Shown here in pieces: positions 36,929 through 45,722 of a stretch of DNA of 64,000 nucleotides; the stretch's first letter is position 1, and every line of letters starts with the position of its first letter. Source of the stretch: Ferruginibacter sp. (GTDB lineage: Bacteria > Bacteroidota > Bacteroidia > Chitinophagales > Chitinophagaceae); contig NZ_JAQBNR010000002.1 of the NCBI RefSeq assembly GCF_028288465.1, positions 62,001 to 126,000 of the forward strand, read 5' to 3'. Both the position numbers and the translations under genes were made by a program. The notes beneath the pieces were generated by a model that saw only the letters and a list, made by a program, of their open reading frames with translations, was not told the origin of the DNA and ran no database searches.

Positions 36929-39900
36929 TTATTGTTTAAGGAAATTTAATCCGAATGTTTTTAGTTGGCTATCGTTCGGTGCTGCTATTAAAATTTTGCC
37001 CCTGCTTTTGGTGTTGATGAGTTTCATATCTTTTACATCACCATCCAATATTAAACCGCTGTTGAACATATTAACGGGCGTAAAATTTCCTTTACCATTT
37101 CCAAGCAACGCAAGGCCATAGGAAGCATCGTAGCGACCGGTACTAAGCGCCATCTGGTATTCATTACCTGCTGTAATTAAATCCAAATTGCCATCGCCGT
37201 TTATATCATCTGTAACGATGCTGTTTACCGGTGCAAACTGCGCTTCAACGGGCAGCATATGCGCTTTGAACTTTCCGTTACCGGTATTCTCTATCCACAT
37301 TGATGCTGATGTTTCGCAGGTTAACCTGGTCCAGCCGTCGTTGCCATAATCCGTTGTAAATTGCTCCATGGTTACGTTTGCATAATCTGCATGCAACAGA
37401 TATTTTTTCTTTACAGATGGAATTTGTTCAGCCAGCTGGTTCCTGTCCAATGCCGGAAATAACTCGTATTGTCTTTTGTTGTTTTTGATATAATATGCAG
37501 GTATCAATTCATCAAAACCATTCTTGTCTACATCTTTTGCATACAACATCATGGGCCGTTCTGCAGCAATATGAAACCTGTTATTAATCCCCATGTTGCC
37601 AACGATGTAATCCATATCACCATCCTTATCTATGTCTGCCTGTTGAAGGGATCGCCATAAACCGTGCATGTTGGTAAGGCCTGTTGCTGCTGTTACTTCC
37701 ACCAGTTTATTATTGATGTTCTTAAAAAAACGTACGGCCGTCCATTCGCCACAAACAATAAGATCTGTTTTTTTATCATTGTCAAAATCAGTAAAAAGGG
37801 CACCTGTTATCATCCCGGGAAATTGCAGTGCTCCGCATACTTCGGTCGTTACATCTGTAAATTTTCCATGGTTATTTTGCAAAATATAACTGCGGGGAGA
37901 TTGCGGGTATTTTTGTGGCAACAGCCTTCCGCCAATGAAGATATCCATATCACCATCGCCATCATAATCGGCAACCGCAACTGCCTTTGTAATGGCTGTT
38001 ATTACAGGAAGGGCCGATGTATCCAACACAAAATTACCTTTGCCATCATTGATGTATAAACGAGGCTGGTTATATTTTGGAACGCTAAATTCAAAACTGC
38101 CGCCTGTGATTAATAAATCTAAATCTTTGTCGCCATCTGCATCAAATAAAACGGCCCCCAAATCTTCTTCCGGTTTATTGCCTTCAACCAGGTTGGTTGA
38201 TGTAAAGCCACCACCCGGTTTTTGAATAAATATTTTACCGGATTGATTGGCTGCCCCGCCAACAAAAAAATCTTCCAGCCCGTCTCCGTTTACGTCACCT
38301 GTTGCAATGCAGGGACCGAGTTGAGAATATTTTTGCGGCAAAGGCTGGTGATATCCAAAATCAAAATTCTGCGCTTCGGTATGTTTAAAATCAATTCCCA
38401 ACTGATTACTGATATCAGTAAATAGTTTAACCGGCTCAGTTAGTTCTTTTTGTAAAACAGGCTCCTTCGCATCTGCATAATTTATAACCAATACCTGGTC
38501 CACTTTTATATTCTTTATCAATTGCTCTTTATCATCCGGCCATTGAATTTTTAGCGAATCGATTATACTTGCATTTCCAATGCCAAAATGAAGTCTTGCG
38601 TCCACGCTGGAAGAGAATCCCCTTACAGGTGATTGTTCGGCAAACTGAGTTGATGTTTTATTAAATACAGTGACTTTGGCCCCGAAGCCAGAACGATTAT
38701 TTGGTGAACCATTTAACTGAATTGTTATAAAATTACTTGTGCTGTCTTTAACGGATTTCCTTATTTCATTCTTCCATATAAATGCAGGTTCATTCATGTT
38801 ATTCACTACCAGGTCAAGGTCACCATCATTATCCAGGTCAGCATATGCTGCTCCATTTGAAATAGAGGGTATAGCAAATCCCGCCATCTTTGTTATGTCC
38901 GTAAACGTTAGGTCACCATTATTATGAAACAGATAGTTGTCCATTTTTACACTTCCATACTGGTCAATATTTTTACGCAGTGTTTGTATGGATGCCTTGT
39001 CCAATGCTTTCTCTGCAGCACCACCGCCGAACGTATAATTGTTAGTGTGTGTTTGTCCGTTTCTGAAAGCAGTATAATCATTGTTGGTTACATCTTTTCC
39101 CAAGCCATTCGTGATATGAATGTCCTTCCACCCATCATTGTCAAAGTCAGCCATCAACACACTCCAGCTCCAGTCTGTTTCCGCAATACCGGCCAGCTGG
39201 CCTATTTCGCTGTAACGTGGTTGCTTTTTATTATCAATTAACATGCTGCCATTATTTAACTGCAACATATTTCTTACGTAAGAAGGCTGGTAGCCGAACC
39301 GTTGCTGCATATCAAATTTATCCTGGCTGGTAGCGCTGGCCATCATCTTTTTCCTTTCATTGCTTTCTGGCAGCATATCCAGCACGGCAATGTCGGGCAA
39401 CCCGTCATTGTTAATGTCTGCAGCATCTACGCCCATGCTGTTGTAGCTCTGGTGTTTTAACGAAGTTGAAATTACATTAGAGAAAGTACCATCATGGTTA
39501 TTGAGCCATAAAATATCATTGGCAATGTAATCGTTGGCCACATAAATATCCGGCCAGTTATCGTTGTTTACATCTGTTATTACAACTCCGAGTCCATATC
39601 CATCTTCCTTAATGCCTGCTTGTTTTGAAATCTCATGAAATACGGGATGAAATTGACCCGGAGGAATACCGTCATTTCGGTATAACCTGTCTTGCGCGGG
39701 CGAATTGCCGCTGGTATCTTTTAGTTGCAGGTTGTTGGCTGTATGGCTGTACAGGCGGTGATTGAGTAAATACATGTCCAGGTCACCATCTTTATCAAAA
39801 TCAAAAAAAGCAGCCTGTGTACTGTAACCTGTATCGGCTAAACCATAAGCCGCAGCCTGTTCTGTAAAATGTACTGTACCCTTTGTATTGCCGGCATTGC

Positions 39901-40360
39901 CATCATTAATGAACAATAAATTTTGCCTTTGCCTTACATCTCTTGAATGAGAAGCACAAACATAGATATCAGCAAACCCATCGTTGTTAATGTCAACAAT
40001 ACTTACACCGGTACACCATTTGCCTGTTTGTACACCGGCATTTTCTGTTATATCTTCAAACTTAAAATTGCCTTTATTAAGATACAATTTACTGCTCACC
40101 ATGCTACCGCAAAAGTAAATATCCGGCAAGCCATCGTTATTAAAATCTGCTATGCCTACACCCGATCCATTGAACATGTATTCGTTGGTAAAAATGTTGA
40201 TGGAATCGCTTTCGGTTATTTTATTATCAAAGCTAATATTGGTTTCACTGCTGTTCAATAAGGTAAAATGAAAGTTATCCGGGGCAGTACTATTTTTACA
40301 ACCATCAATAAATAATGGCAGCAGCAACAACAACCGGTATATTTTCTTATTGATGAACAT
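36929..40360 (-). CDS. FG-GAP/VCBS repeat lipoprotein with ASPIC/UnbV domain (CRTAC1-like)
   Basis: The 1143-residue protein has a lipoprotein signal with Cys21 (FIDGC). It contains many calcium-binding FG-GAP/VCBS units of the form DFNNDGLPDIY, DINNDGFADIYV, DVNNDNWPDIYV, DFDNDGWKDIHI and DLDNDGDLDLVV (residues about 65-520). An ASPIC/UnbV domain follows (about 545-635, with GSPNNRSGFGAKVTV and DSLKIQWPD), then a second series of repeats to the end. These fold as a beta-propeller. The position directly after susD, where SusE/SusF or another surface glycan-binding protein is usual, suggests carbohydrate binding at the cell surface. No catalytic motif is seen. Confidence 0.88.
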   Translation of the reverse strand: MFINKKIYRLLLLLPLFIDGCKNSTAPDNFHFTLLNSSETNISFDNKITESDSINIFTNEYMFNGSGVGIADFNNDGLPDIYFCGSMVSSKLYLNKGNFKFEDITENAGVQTGKWCTGVSIVDINNDGFADIYVCASHSRDVRQRQNLLFINDGNAGNTKGTVHFTEQAAAYGLADTGYSTQAAFFDFDKDGDLDMYLLNHRLYSHTANNLQLKDTSGNSPAQDRLYRNDGIPPGQFHPVFHEISKQAGIKEDGYGLGVVITDVNNDNWPDIYVANDYIANDILWLNNHDGTFSNVISTSLKHQSYNSMGVDAADINNDGLPDIAVLDMLPESNERKKMMASATSQDKFDMQQRFGYQPSYVRNMLQLNNGSMLIDNKKQPRYSEIGQLAGIAETDWSWSVLMADFDNDGWKDIHITNGLGKDVTNNDYTAFRNGQTHTNNYTFGGGAAEKALDKASIQTLRKNIDQYGSVKMDNYLFHNNGDLTFTDITKMAGFAIPSISNGAAYADLDNDGDLDLVVNNMNEPAFIWKNEIRKSVKDSTSNFITIQLNGSPNNRSGFGAKVTVFNKTSTQFAEQSPVRGFSSSVDARLHFGIGNASIIDSLKIQWPDDKEQLIKNIKVDQVLVINYADAKEPVLQKELTEPVKLFTDISNQLGIDFKHTEAQNFDFGYHQPLPQKYSQLGPCIATGDVNGDGLEDFFVGGAANQSGKIFIQKPGGGFTSTNLVEGNKPEEDLGAVLFDADGDKDLDLLITGGSFEFSVPKYNQPRLYINDGKGNFVLDTSALPVITAITKAVAVADYDGDGDMDIFIGGRLLPQKYPQSPRSYILQNNHGKFTDVTTEVCGALQFPGMITGALFTDFDNDKKTDLIVCGEWTAVRFFKNINNKLVEVTAATGLTNMHGLWRSLQQADIDKDGDMDYIVGNMGINNRFHIAAERPMMLYAKDVDKNGFDELIPAYYIKNNKRQYELFPALDRNQLAEQIPSVKKKYLLHADYANVTMEQFTTDYGNDGWTRLTCETSASMWIENTGNGKFKAHMLPVEAQFAPVNSIVTDDINGDGNLDLITAGNEYQMALSTGRYDASYGLALLGNGKGNFTPVNMFNSGLILDGDVKDMKLINTKSRGKILIAAPNDSQLKTFGLNFLKQ

Positions 40361-40455
40361 GGTTGATAGTAAATCAGTTCAAGTTAAGCGTTGTGAGCAA
40401 TCGTGATGATAAAGCCTGCAATAAAAAAGATATCTGTTTTTCAACTTTTTATGTG

Positions 40456-40497
40456 AAAAATTCCTGCCCACATAATTTTATTTATATGAACAGGAAT
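40456..40497 (-). terminator. terminator/attenuator after susD
   Basis: On the minus strand ATTCCTG pairs with CAGGAAT, enclosing CATATAA paired with TTATGTG (one G-T pair), and TTTT follows. It lies between susD and the FG-GAP lipoprotein gene and could lower transcription of the downstream genes relative to susCD. Confidence 0.6.
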
Positions 40498-40511
40498 GAT
40501 CGCTTACCAAA

Positions 40512-42071
40512 TTAGTTGGCGGAGTTAGGTAACAGGTTTTTATTTACATCCAGTTCCTGTTGAGGAATAGGCAAATATTCATGCCCTGGTTTGTAAGTAT
40601 TAAAATCAGCGTCGTGTGTTTTTAATTCTGCAAGTTTTGCCGGATCGCTGAACCAACCCCAGCGAATGAGGTCATTGATGCGTTGTCCTTCAATTGCAAA
40701 TTCAAGCGCTCTTTCATGTGACAACTGATCCCGCATTTCTGCCTGGCTCATACCTGGTTTGGTGGTAGCAAGATCAGGTAATTTGGCTCTTGATCTTACC
40801 TGTTGAATATAGGGATAAGCTTCAGCAGTTTTGCCTGTTTCGTTTAACACTTCAGCATACATCAATAAAATATCTGCATACCTTAACACCCTGTAATTGA
40901 TACCAGATTCCGCTGCCCCTTCAAATGCTTTGCCATTGCCTACTCCATCATTGGTATATTTTCTTGGGTAGATGGCAGTAATTGGATTCCACCAATCTCT
41001 TCCATAAGCTTTGGTTGAATTATCATCCGGCTCATAAGATGCAATGGTTACCAGTAATCTTGGATCGCTTTTGCCATCTACTGTTTTTTCCTTTTTGTAT
41101 TCATCATATATCCACCGGGTAGGCAGGTAATCAGAAAAGCCTGCACCTTCCATTCCATAAGTAACTGAAATAGCCTGTACCTGTTTCCATGATCCCGCAG
41201 GGTCGCAACACCAGTTGATATCTGTACCGGTTCCTTCAGTAAACTGCACTTCAAACAACGACTCTTTGTTATTTTCATTTATGTCTTTAAAATTATCACG
41301 GTAGTCTGGCATCAAACCATATACATCTTTTAATGAACCGGTGAAGAATTTTTCAAATTGTGCTCCAGCCTTTGCATAATCTTTTTTGTACAAATAGGCT
41401 TTACCTAACAACCCAGCAGCAGCGCCTTTGGTAGCCCTTCCTGTTTCGCCATTGTCCAGGCCGGTTACATTGCTGTAAGAAATGGGCAAATCTGTTTCAG
41501 CGGTTTGCAAATCAGCATAAATCTGGGCCCACAAAACATCTTCGGTAGCCGTGGCCGCAAAGTACTCGCCTGGGTTTGCTACCGGCTCTGTAATTACAGG
41601 TACAGCTTTAAAAGTAGTTGCCAGGTTATAATACGCTAACCCGCGAAGAAAATAGGCTTGTCCCAAGATCCTGTTTTTTTCATCCATTGTTAAAACAGCT
41701 TCACTGTATTTGCCAACATTTGCAATTACCTGGTTGGCCCTGTTTACTACCAAATAAAAGTCTCTCCATATCCAAAAAACCGGCGCTGATGTAGTTGGTA
41801 TAATAAACTCACCGGTTAATACAAGATCCAGCCATGGGCTGTCGCCCTTAAAGTCATCACCGCGACTGTCAGTTAAGCCGGGAAAAGAACGCATGTAAGA
41901 ACCATCCACAGTTAATGCATTGTAAATAGCAGTGCATCCGGCATACGCTTGCTCCCTGGTTTTCCAGTAAGAAGAGGTGGTTAATAAATTTGGGTTTACC
42001 AGGTCCAGTTTTTTATCGCAGCCGATATTAATAAAGCAGCAGCCGATAAAGAGGTATATTATTTTTTTCAT
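40512..42071 (-). CDS. SusD/RagB family surface glycan-binding lipoprotein
   Basis: The 519-residue protein has a lipoprotein signal with Cys18 (NIGC) followed by DKKLDLVNPNLLTTSSYWKT, the standard start of SusD proteins. TPR-like helices (about 80-250, with ILGQAYFLRGLAYYNLATTFK) and the C-terminal SusD domain (RYADILLMYAEVLNETGK, ERALEFAIEGQRINDLIRWGW, YLPIPQQELDVNKNL) are clear. SusD forms a lid on the SusC barrel and captures oligosaccharide at the cell surface; given the neighbours, the ligand is probably arabino-oligosaccharide. It lies 26 bases after susC. Confidence 0.97.
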   Translation of the reverse strand: MKKIIYLFIGCCFINIGCDKKLDLVNPNLLTTSSYWKTREQAYAGCTAIYNALTVDGSYMRSFPGLTDSRGDDFKGDSPWLDLVLTGEFIIPTTSAPVFWIWRDFYLVVNRANQVIANVGKYSEAVLTMDEKNRILGQAYFLRGLAYYNLATTFKAVPVITEPVANPGEYFAATATEDVLWAQIYADLQTAETDLPISYSNVTGLDNGETGRATKGAAAGLLGKAYLYKKDYAKAGAQFEKFFTGSLKDVYGLMPDYRDNFKDINENNKESLFEVQFTEGTGTDINWCCDPAGSWKQVQAISVTYGMEGAGFSDYLPTRWIYDEYKKEKTVDGKSDPRLLVTIASYEPDDNSTKAYGRDWWNPITAIYPRKYTNDGVGNGKAFEGAAESGINYRVLRYADILLMYAEVLNETGKTAEAYPYIQQVRSRAKLPDLATTKPGMSQAEMRDQLSHERALEFAIEGQRINDLIRWGWFSDPAKLAELKTHDADFNTYKPGHEYLPIPQQELDVNKNLLPNSAN

Positions 42072-42097
42072 AAATTTTTGTTTAATGATTTTGCAGT

Positions 42098-45000
42098 TTA
42101 AAATACCAGTTGTACACCTAACATAAAAGTTCTTGGTTTTGGATAAGATCCAAAATCAAATCCCGGGTTAAATACACCTGATGTAAAATCAGGATTGTAG
42201 CCGGTATACTTTTGAAAAGTATATAAGTTTTGAACTGTTGCGTAAAACCTTGATTTGGTCAACCCTTTAATGATATTTTCAGGTAAAGTGTAGCCAACAG
42301 ATACAGTATTAATTCTCAGGTAAGAACCATCCTGCAACCAACCCGGACGATTGGAATCTTTGAAGTTGTTTACATCATCATCATTTAATCTTGGTATTGT
42401 TGTATTGGTGTTTGTTGGTGTCCAGCGGTTCAGCATATCAACGCTGTAATTCAAAGCGCCGGCTGAGTGATGCAGGTCGCGGTACATTCTGCTGTTGATT
42501 AAAAATTTGGCACTGCCTGAAGCGAATACAGCCAAATCAAATTTCTTATATGCCGCAGAGAAACTAAAACCATAATTCAATTTTGGAATACTGCTTCCCA
42601 ACCGAACGCGGTCGTAAGCTTCGTCTACTACTCCATCAGGCTTTCCGTTTGGTCCGCTGATATCTTTATACTTCACATCTCCGGGAGCCAATTTTGCACC
42701 GCCTGACTGTGTTGCATGTGCATCAATTTCGGCCTGGGTTTGAAAAAGACCTTCAGAAATAAAACCATATTGCTCACCTACTTCACCGCCAACAATAGTT
42801 CTTGATCCCACACCATAAATAGGTGCGTTGGTACCACCCAGTGCAAGTACTTTATTTTTAACTGTAGATAAGTTGCCGGAAATATCGTATGTGAAAGCGC
42901 CCTTGTTTTTATGATAAGTAGCAACAAACTCAAATCCTTTATTTTCGAGAGAGGCTGCATTTACAACAGGTGTAAGGTTTTCAAAACCTACGCTGGCAGG
43001 AATGGTAATACCCACTAAAATATCAGTGCTTACTGCTTTGTAATATTCAGCAGAAAAATCAAGGTGACCACTTAAGAATGATGCGTCAAAACCAAGGTTG
43101 GTAACGGATTTCGCTTCCCATTTAATATCAGGTGATGCTACCTGTGTTTGAATACCTCCTGTGTTTCTTACTCCATTAAATGTGTATACCACACCGGAAT
43201 TAATGGTTCCCTGGAACTGATAGTCTGCAATTTGCTGGTTACCTAATTTACCATAACTGCCTCTTAATTTAAGTGATGAAACAACTGTCCTTGGCACATT
43301 CCAGAAACCTTCGTTGCTGATCTTCCAGCCTACTGAAGCTGCAGGAAAATAACCAAACTTGTTGGCTGGTGCAAACCTTGAGGATCCGTCTCTTCTGATG
43401 GAAACCGACAATAAATAGCGGTCAGAGTAAGCATAGTTTATTCGGCCGAAATAAGAACTTAAAGCGCTGTAGAACTCGGTTCCTTTAGCTGAAGTGGTTT
43501 GCCCGTTACTTAGTACAGGATAATAGGGAACAGTAAATCCTTCTGCATGGCTATATCTTAAAATAGCACTGCTGTACCTGTACGACTGACCTGCCAATGC
43601 TTCGATGGAATGCTTGCCAAAGGTCTTGTCGTAGTTCAGCGTATTTTCAATGGAAGCATTGGTATATACTCTTGAATTGTCATCCAGTCTTGCTGTATTG
43701 CTGCTGAAAAATTTTCCTAAATAAAACACAGGTTGCCAAACTATATCCCTGGTAACTGTTTTATCATAGCTTAAACTAGTCTTAAATTTTAAATGCTGGT
43801 CGCTGTGTTTTAATAACTGTAGTTCTCCAAAAACATTCGCAAAAGTTCTGTCAACATCAATTGAATTTTTAAAGATATTATTAATACCGATGGCATTTAA
43901 AGAATTGGCACCGTTGAACTCTGAATTAGAGCCCCCATAGCCATTGATATTAGCAGTGTCATACACCGGCATAGTTGGAATGGCTACCACCAGAGAACCA
44001 ATCATGGGAGGTATACCACCAAGCAAAATATTGTCGTTAAAGGTCAGTGTATTTTCATGTGAATGCGTATAGCTCAATGATTCACCCACTTTAAATATTC
44101 CTTTTTCTGCCGTAGTATTTACCCTGGCTGTATACCTTGTATAATCAGGGCCGTTGCCTACATAGGTTCCTTTATTTTGAAAATAATCCAGCGATACATT
44201 ATAGGTATTATTGGTGCCACCGCCAGATAAACCAATGTTGTGATTTTGTCTCATGCCTGTTTTAAGGCCCTGCTTTTGCCAGTCTGTATTGATATTGCTT
44301 ACATAACCAGGGTTAGAAGGATCATTTGCAGCAAACAAAGGTTTACCTGCATTAACCCTCGACTCGTTGTTGAGGGTTTGATATTGGACCCTGTCGGTAA
44401 CTTTTTCAATCTGCCACACTTTATCCCATCCATAATAGCCATTGTAATTGGCCGTCATGGCGGTATTTTTCTTTCCTTGTTTTGTGGTGATGATGATTAC
44501 ACCATTTGCAGCGGCGGCACCATAAATGGCGGCGGCGGATGCATCTTTCAACACTGTCATGGTTTCGATATCATTGGGACTAAAATCACGTACAGATGCG
44601 CCGGGCACGCCATCTACCACATAATATGGTTGTGCATCGCCGAAAGTACTAAAGCCCCTGATACGAACACTGGGAACCGAACCTGGCTGACCATCACTGT
44701 TCACTGCTACGCCTGTTGCACGTCCCTGCAGCAATTGAGAAATGTCGCTGGTGCTGAATTTCTTTGTCTCTGCAATGTTGATATTACTTACTGCTCCGGT
44801 TAAATCCTTTTTTCTTTGTGTTCCGTAACCAACCACTACCACTTCATCCATAGTGGAGCTTGTCTGCGTAAGCGTAATCAGTAAGGTTGTCTCATTTTGA
44901 ATGGCAATTTCTTTTGCATCGTAACCAACAGCGGTTACTACCAGCACTTGCCCCGGTGCAGCTTTAATTTCAAACTTACCATCCGCATCGCTGGCTACAG

Positions 45001-45172
45001 TTGTCTTTGTTTGCTTGATTGAAACAGTAGCAAATTGAACCGGCTTGCCTGCACTGGTAACGGTTCCCGAAAGTTGATTTACCTGGGCTTTAACCTGGCC
45101 TGATAGCAGCAGCAGCGCCATTACCAGCATGCATGATGTGTGCAGCAGCACCTTATGCAATTGTTTTTTCAT
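42098..45172 (-). CDS. SusC/RagA family TonB-linked outer-membrane transporter
   Basis: From the ATG at 45172 the product is 1024 residues with a signal peptide (residues 1-29, SGQVKAQ), a CarboxypepD-regulatory-like domain (about 30-110), the TonB-box-like segment DEVVVVGYGTQRKKDLTGAVS (about 117-137), a plug domain with IRGFSTFGDAQPYYVVDGVPG, and a large beta-barrel ending in an aromatic residue (GVQLVF). An open frame extends to 45211 but starts at a TTG and lacks signal features. With SusD it imports large oligosaccharides using TonB energy. It is the first gene of the operon, divergent from the sensor kinase. Confidence 0.97.
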   Translation of the reverse strand: MKKQLHKVLLHTSCMLVMALLLLSGQVKAQVNQLSGTVTSAGKPVQFATVSIKQTKTTVASDADGKFEIKAAPGQVLVVTAVGYDAKEIAIQNETTLLITLTQTSSTMDEVVVVGYGTQRKKDLTGAVSNINIAETKKFSTSDISQLLQGRATGVAVNSDGQPGSVPSVRIRGFSTFGDAQPYYVVDGVPGASVRDFSPNDIETMTVLKDASAAAIYGAAAANGVIIITTKQGKKNTAMTANYNGYYGWDKVWQIEKVTDRVQYQTLNNESRVNAGKPLFAANDPSNPGYVSNINTDWQKQGLKTGMRQNHNIGLSGGGTNNTYNVSLDYFQNKGTYVGNGPDYTRYTARVNTTAEKGIFKVGESLSYTHSHENTLTFNDNILLGGIPPMIGSLVVAIPTMPVYDTANINGYGGSNSEFNGANSLNAIGINNIFKNSIDVDRTFANVFGELQLLKHSDQHLKFKTSLSYDKTVTRDIVWQPVFYLGKFFSSNTARLDDNSRVYTNASIENTLNYDKTFGKHSIEALAGQSYRYSSAILRYSHAEGFTVPYYPVLSNGQTTSAKGTEFYSALSSYFGRINYAYSDRYLLSVSIRRDGSSRFAPANKFGYFPAASVGWKISNEGFWNVPRTVVSSLKLRGSYGKLGNQQIADYQFQGTINSGVVYTFNGVRNTGGIQTQVASPDIKWEAKSVTNLGFDASFLSGHLDFSAEYYKAVSTDILVGITIPASVGFENLTPVVNAASLENKGFEFVATYHKNKGAFTYDISGNLSTVKNKVLALGGTNAPIYGVGSRTIVGGEVGEQYGFISEGLFQTQAEIDAHATQSGGAKLAPGDVKYKDISGPNGKPDGVVDEAYDRVRLGSSIPKLNYGFSFSAAYKKFDLAVFASGSAKFLINSRMYRDLHHSAGALNYSVDMLNRWTPTNTNTTIPRLNDDDVNNFKDSNRPGWLQDGSYLRINTVSVGYTLPENIIKGLTKSRFYATVQNLYTFQKYTGYNPDFTSGVFNPGFDFGSYPKPRTFMLGVQLVF

Positions 45173-45722
45173 ATAGCTTTGTTTTGATGATGATGATTTT
45201 TTGCTGCGCAAACTTTTGCTGACAGCGTTATATATTAGAACAATGAATAAACAGGAATGGGGCGATTAATTGCCAGGTAAGTCTGGTTCCATATGCGTTG
45301 TTAATTTGGCAAACATGTTTTTTATTTTTAGTTATAATTGTCATATTTACAATTATAATAGACGTCAAAAAAAATAATTTATTTATTCCTCCTGCTTTAA
45401 ACAGCGTTTAAATTACAGTAGACGAAAAAAATAAAATTGGTTTTAAAAAGGCTGTATTTTTTTGTAACTGGCAAATGAAGAATGGGTGATTGTAATCGTC
45501 GTTATTTTTTCCTCAAGCATTTCATCAGACAGTTGGCGAATCGTTACTACATTGTAAAAGTCCAATTATTATTGCCATTCAATACTGCATATCTTCTCAA
45601 ACTTTCGCTTTAAAATCTCATTGTTTAACTTCTTAAATTTTTAAAAATGTTCCTTATTTAATAATCTAAATACATCCTGCCCTGATTGCTATGGCCAGCT
45701 GCTGACAGGTTGCAACAGGGGG
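45173..45722. promoter_or_regulatory. divergent control region between susC and the sensor kinase gene
   Basis: These 550 A/T-rich bases hold no gene. They contain a palindrome TTATAATTGT-N7-ACAATTATAA (45332-45341 and 45349-45358) and a near-direct repeat starting TAGACG followed by an A-tract at 45359 and again at 45419, exactly 60 bases apart. These are candidate sites for the AraC-type response regulator encoded at 48965. No clear -33/-7 pair was found for either gene. Confidence 0.4.

Noticed and set aside
45173..45211. Longer start for susC
   Set aside because: The upstream codon is TTG and the added residues are serine/lysine-rich, in front of a complete signal peptide.
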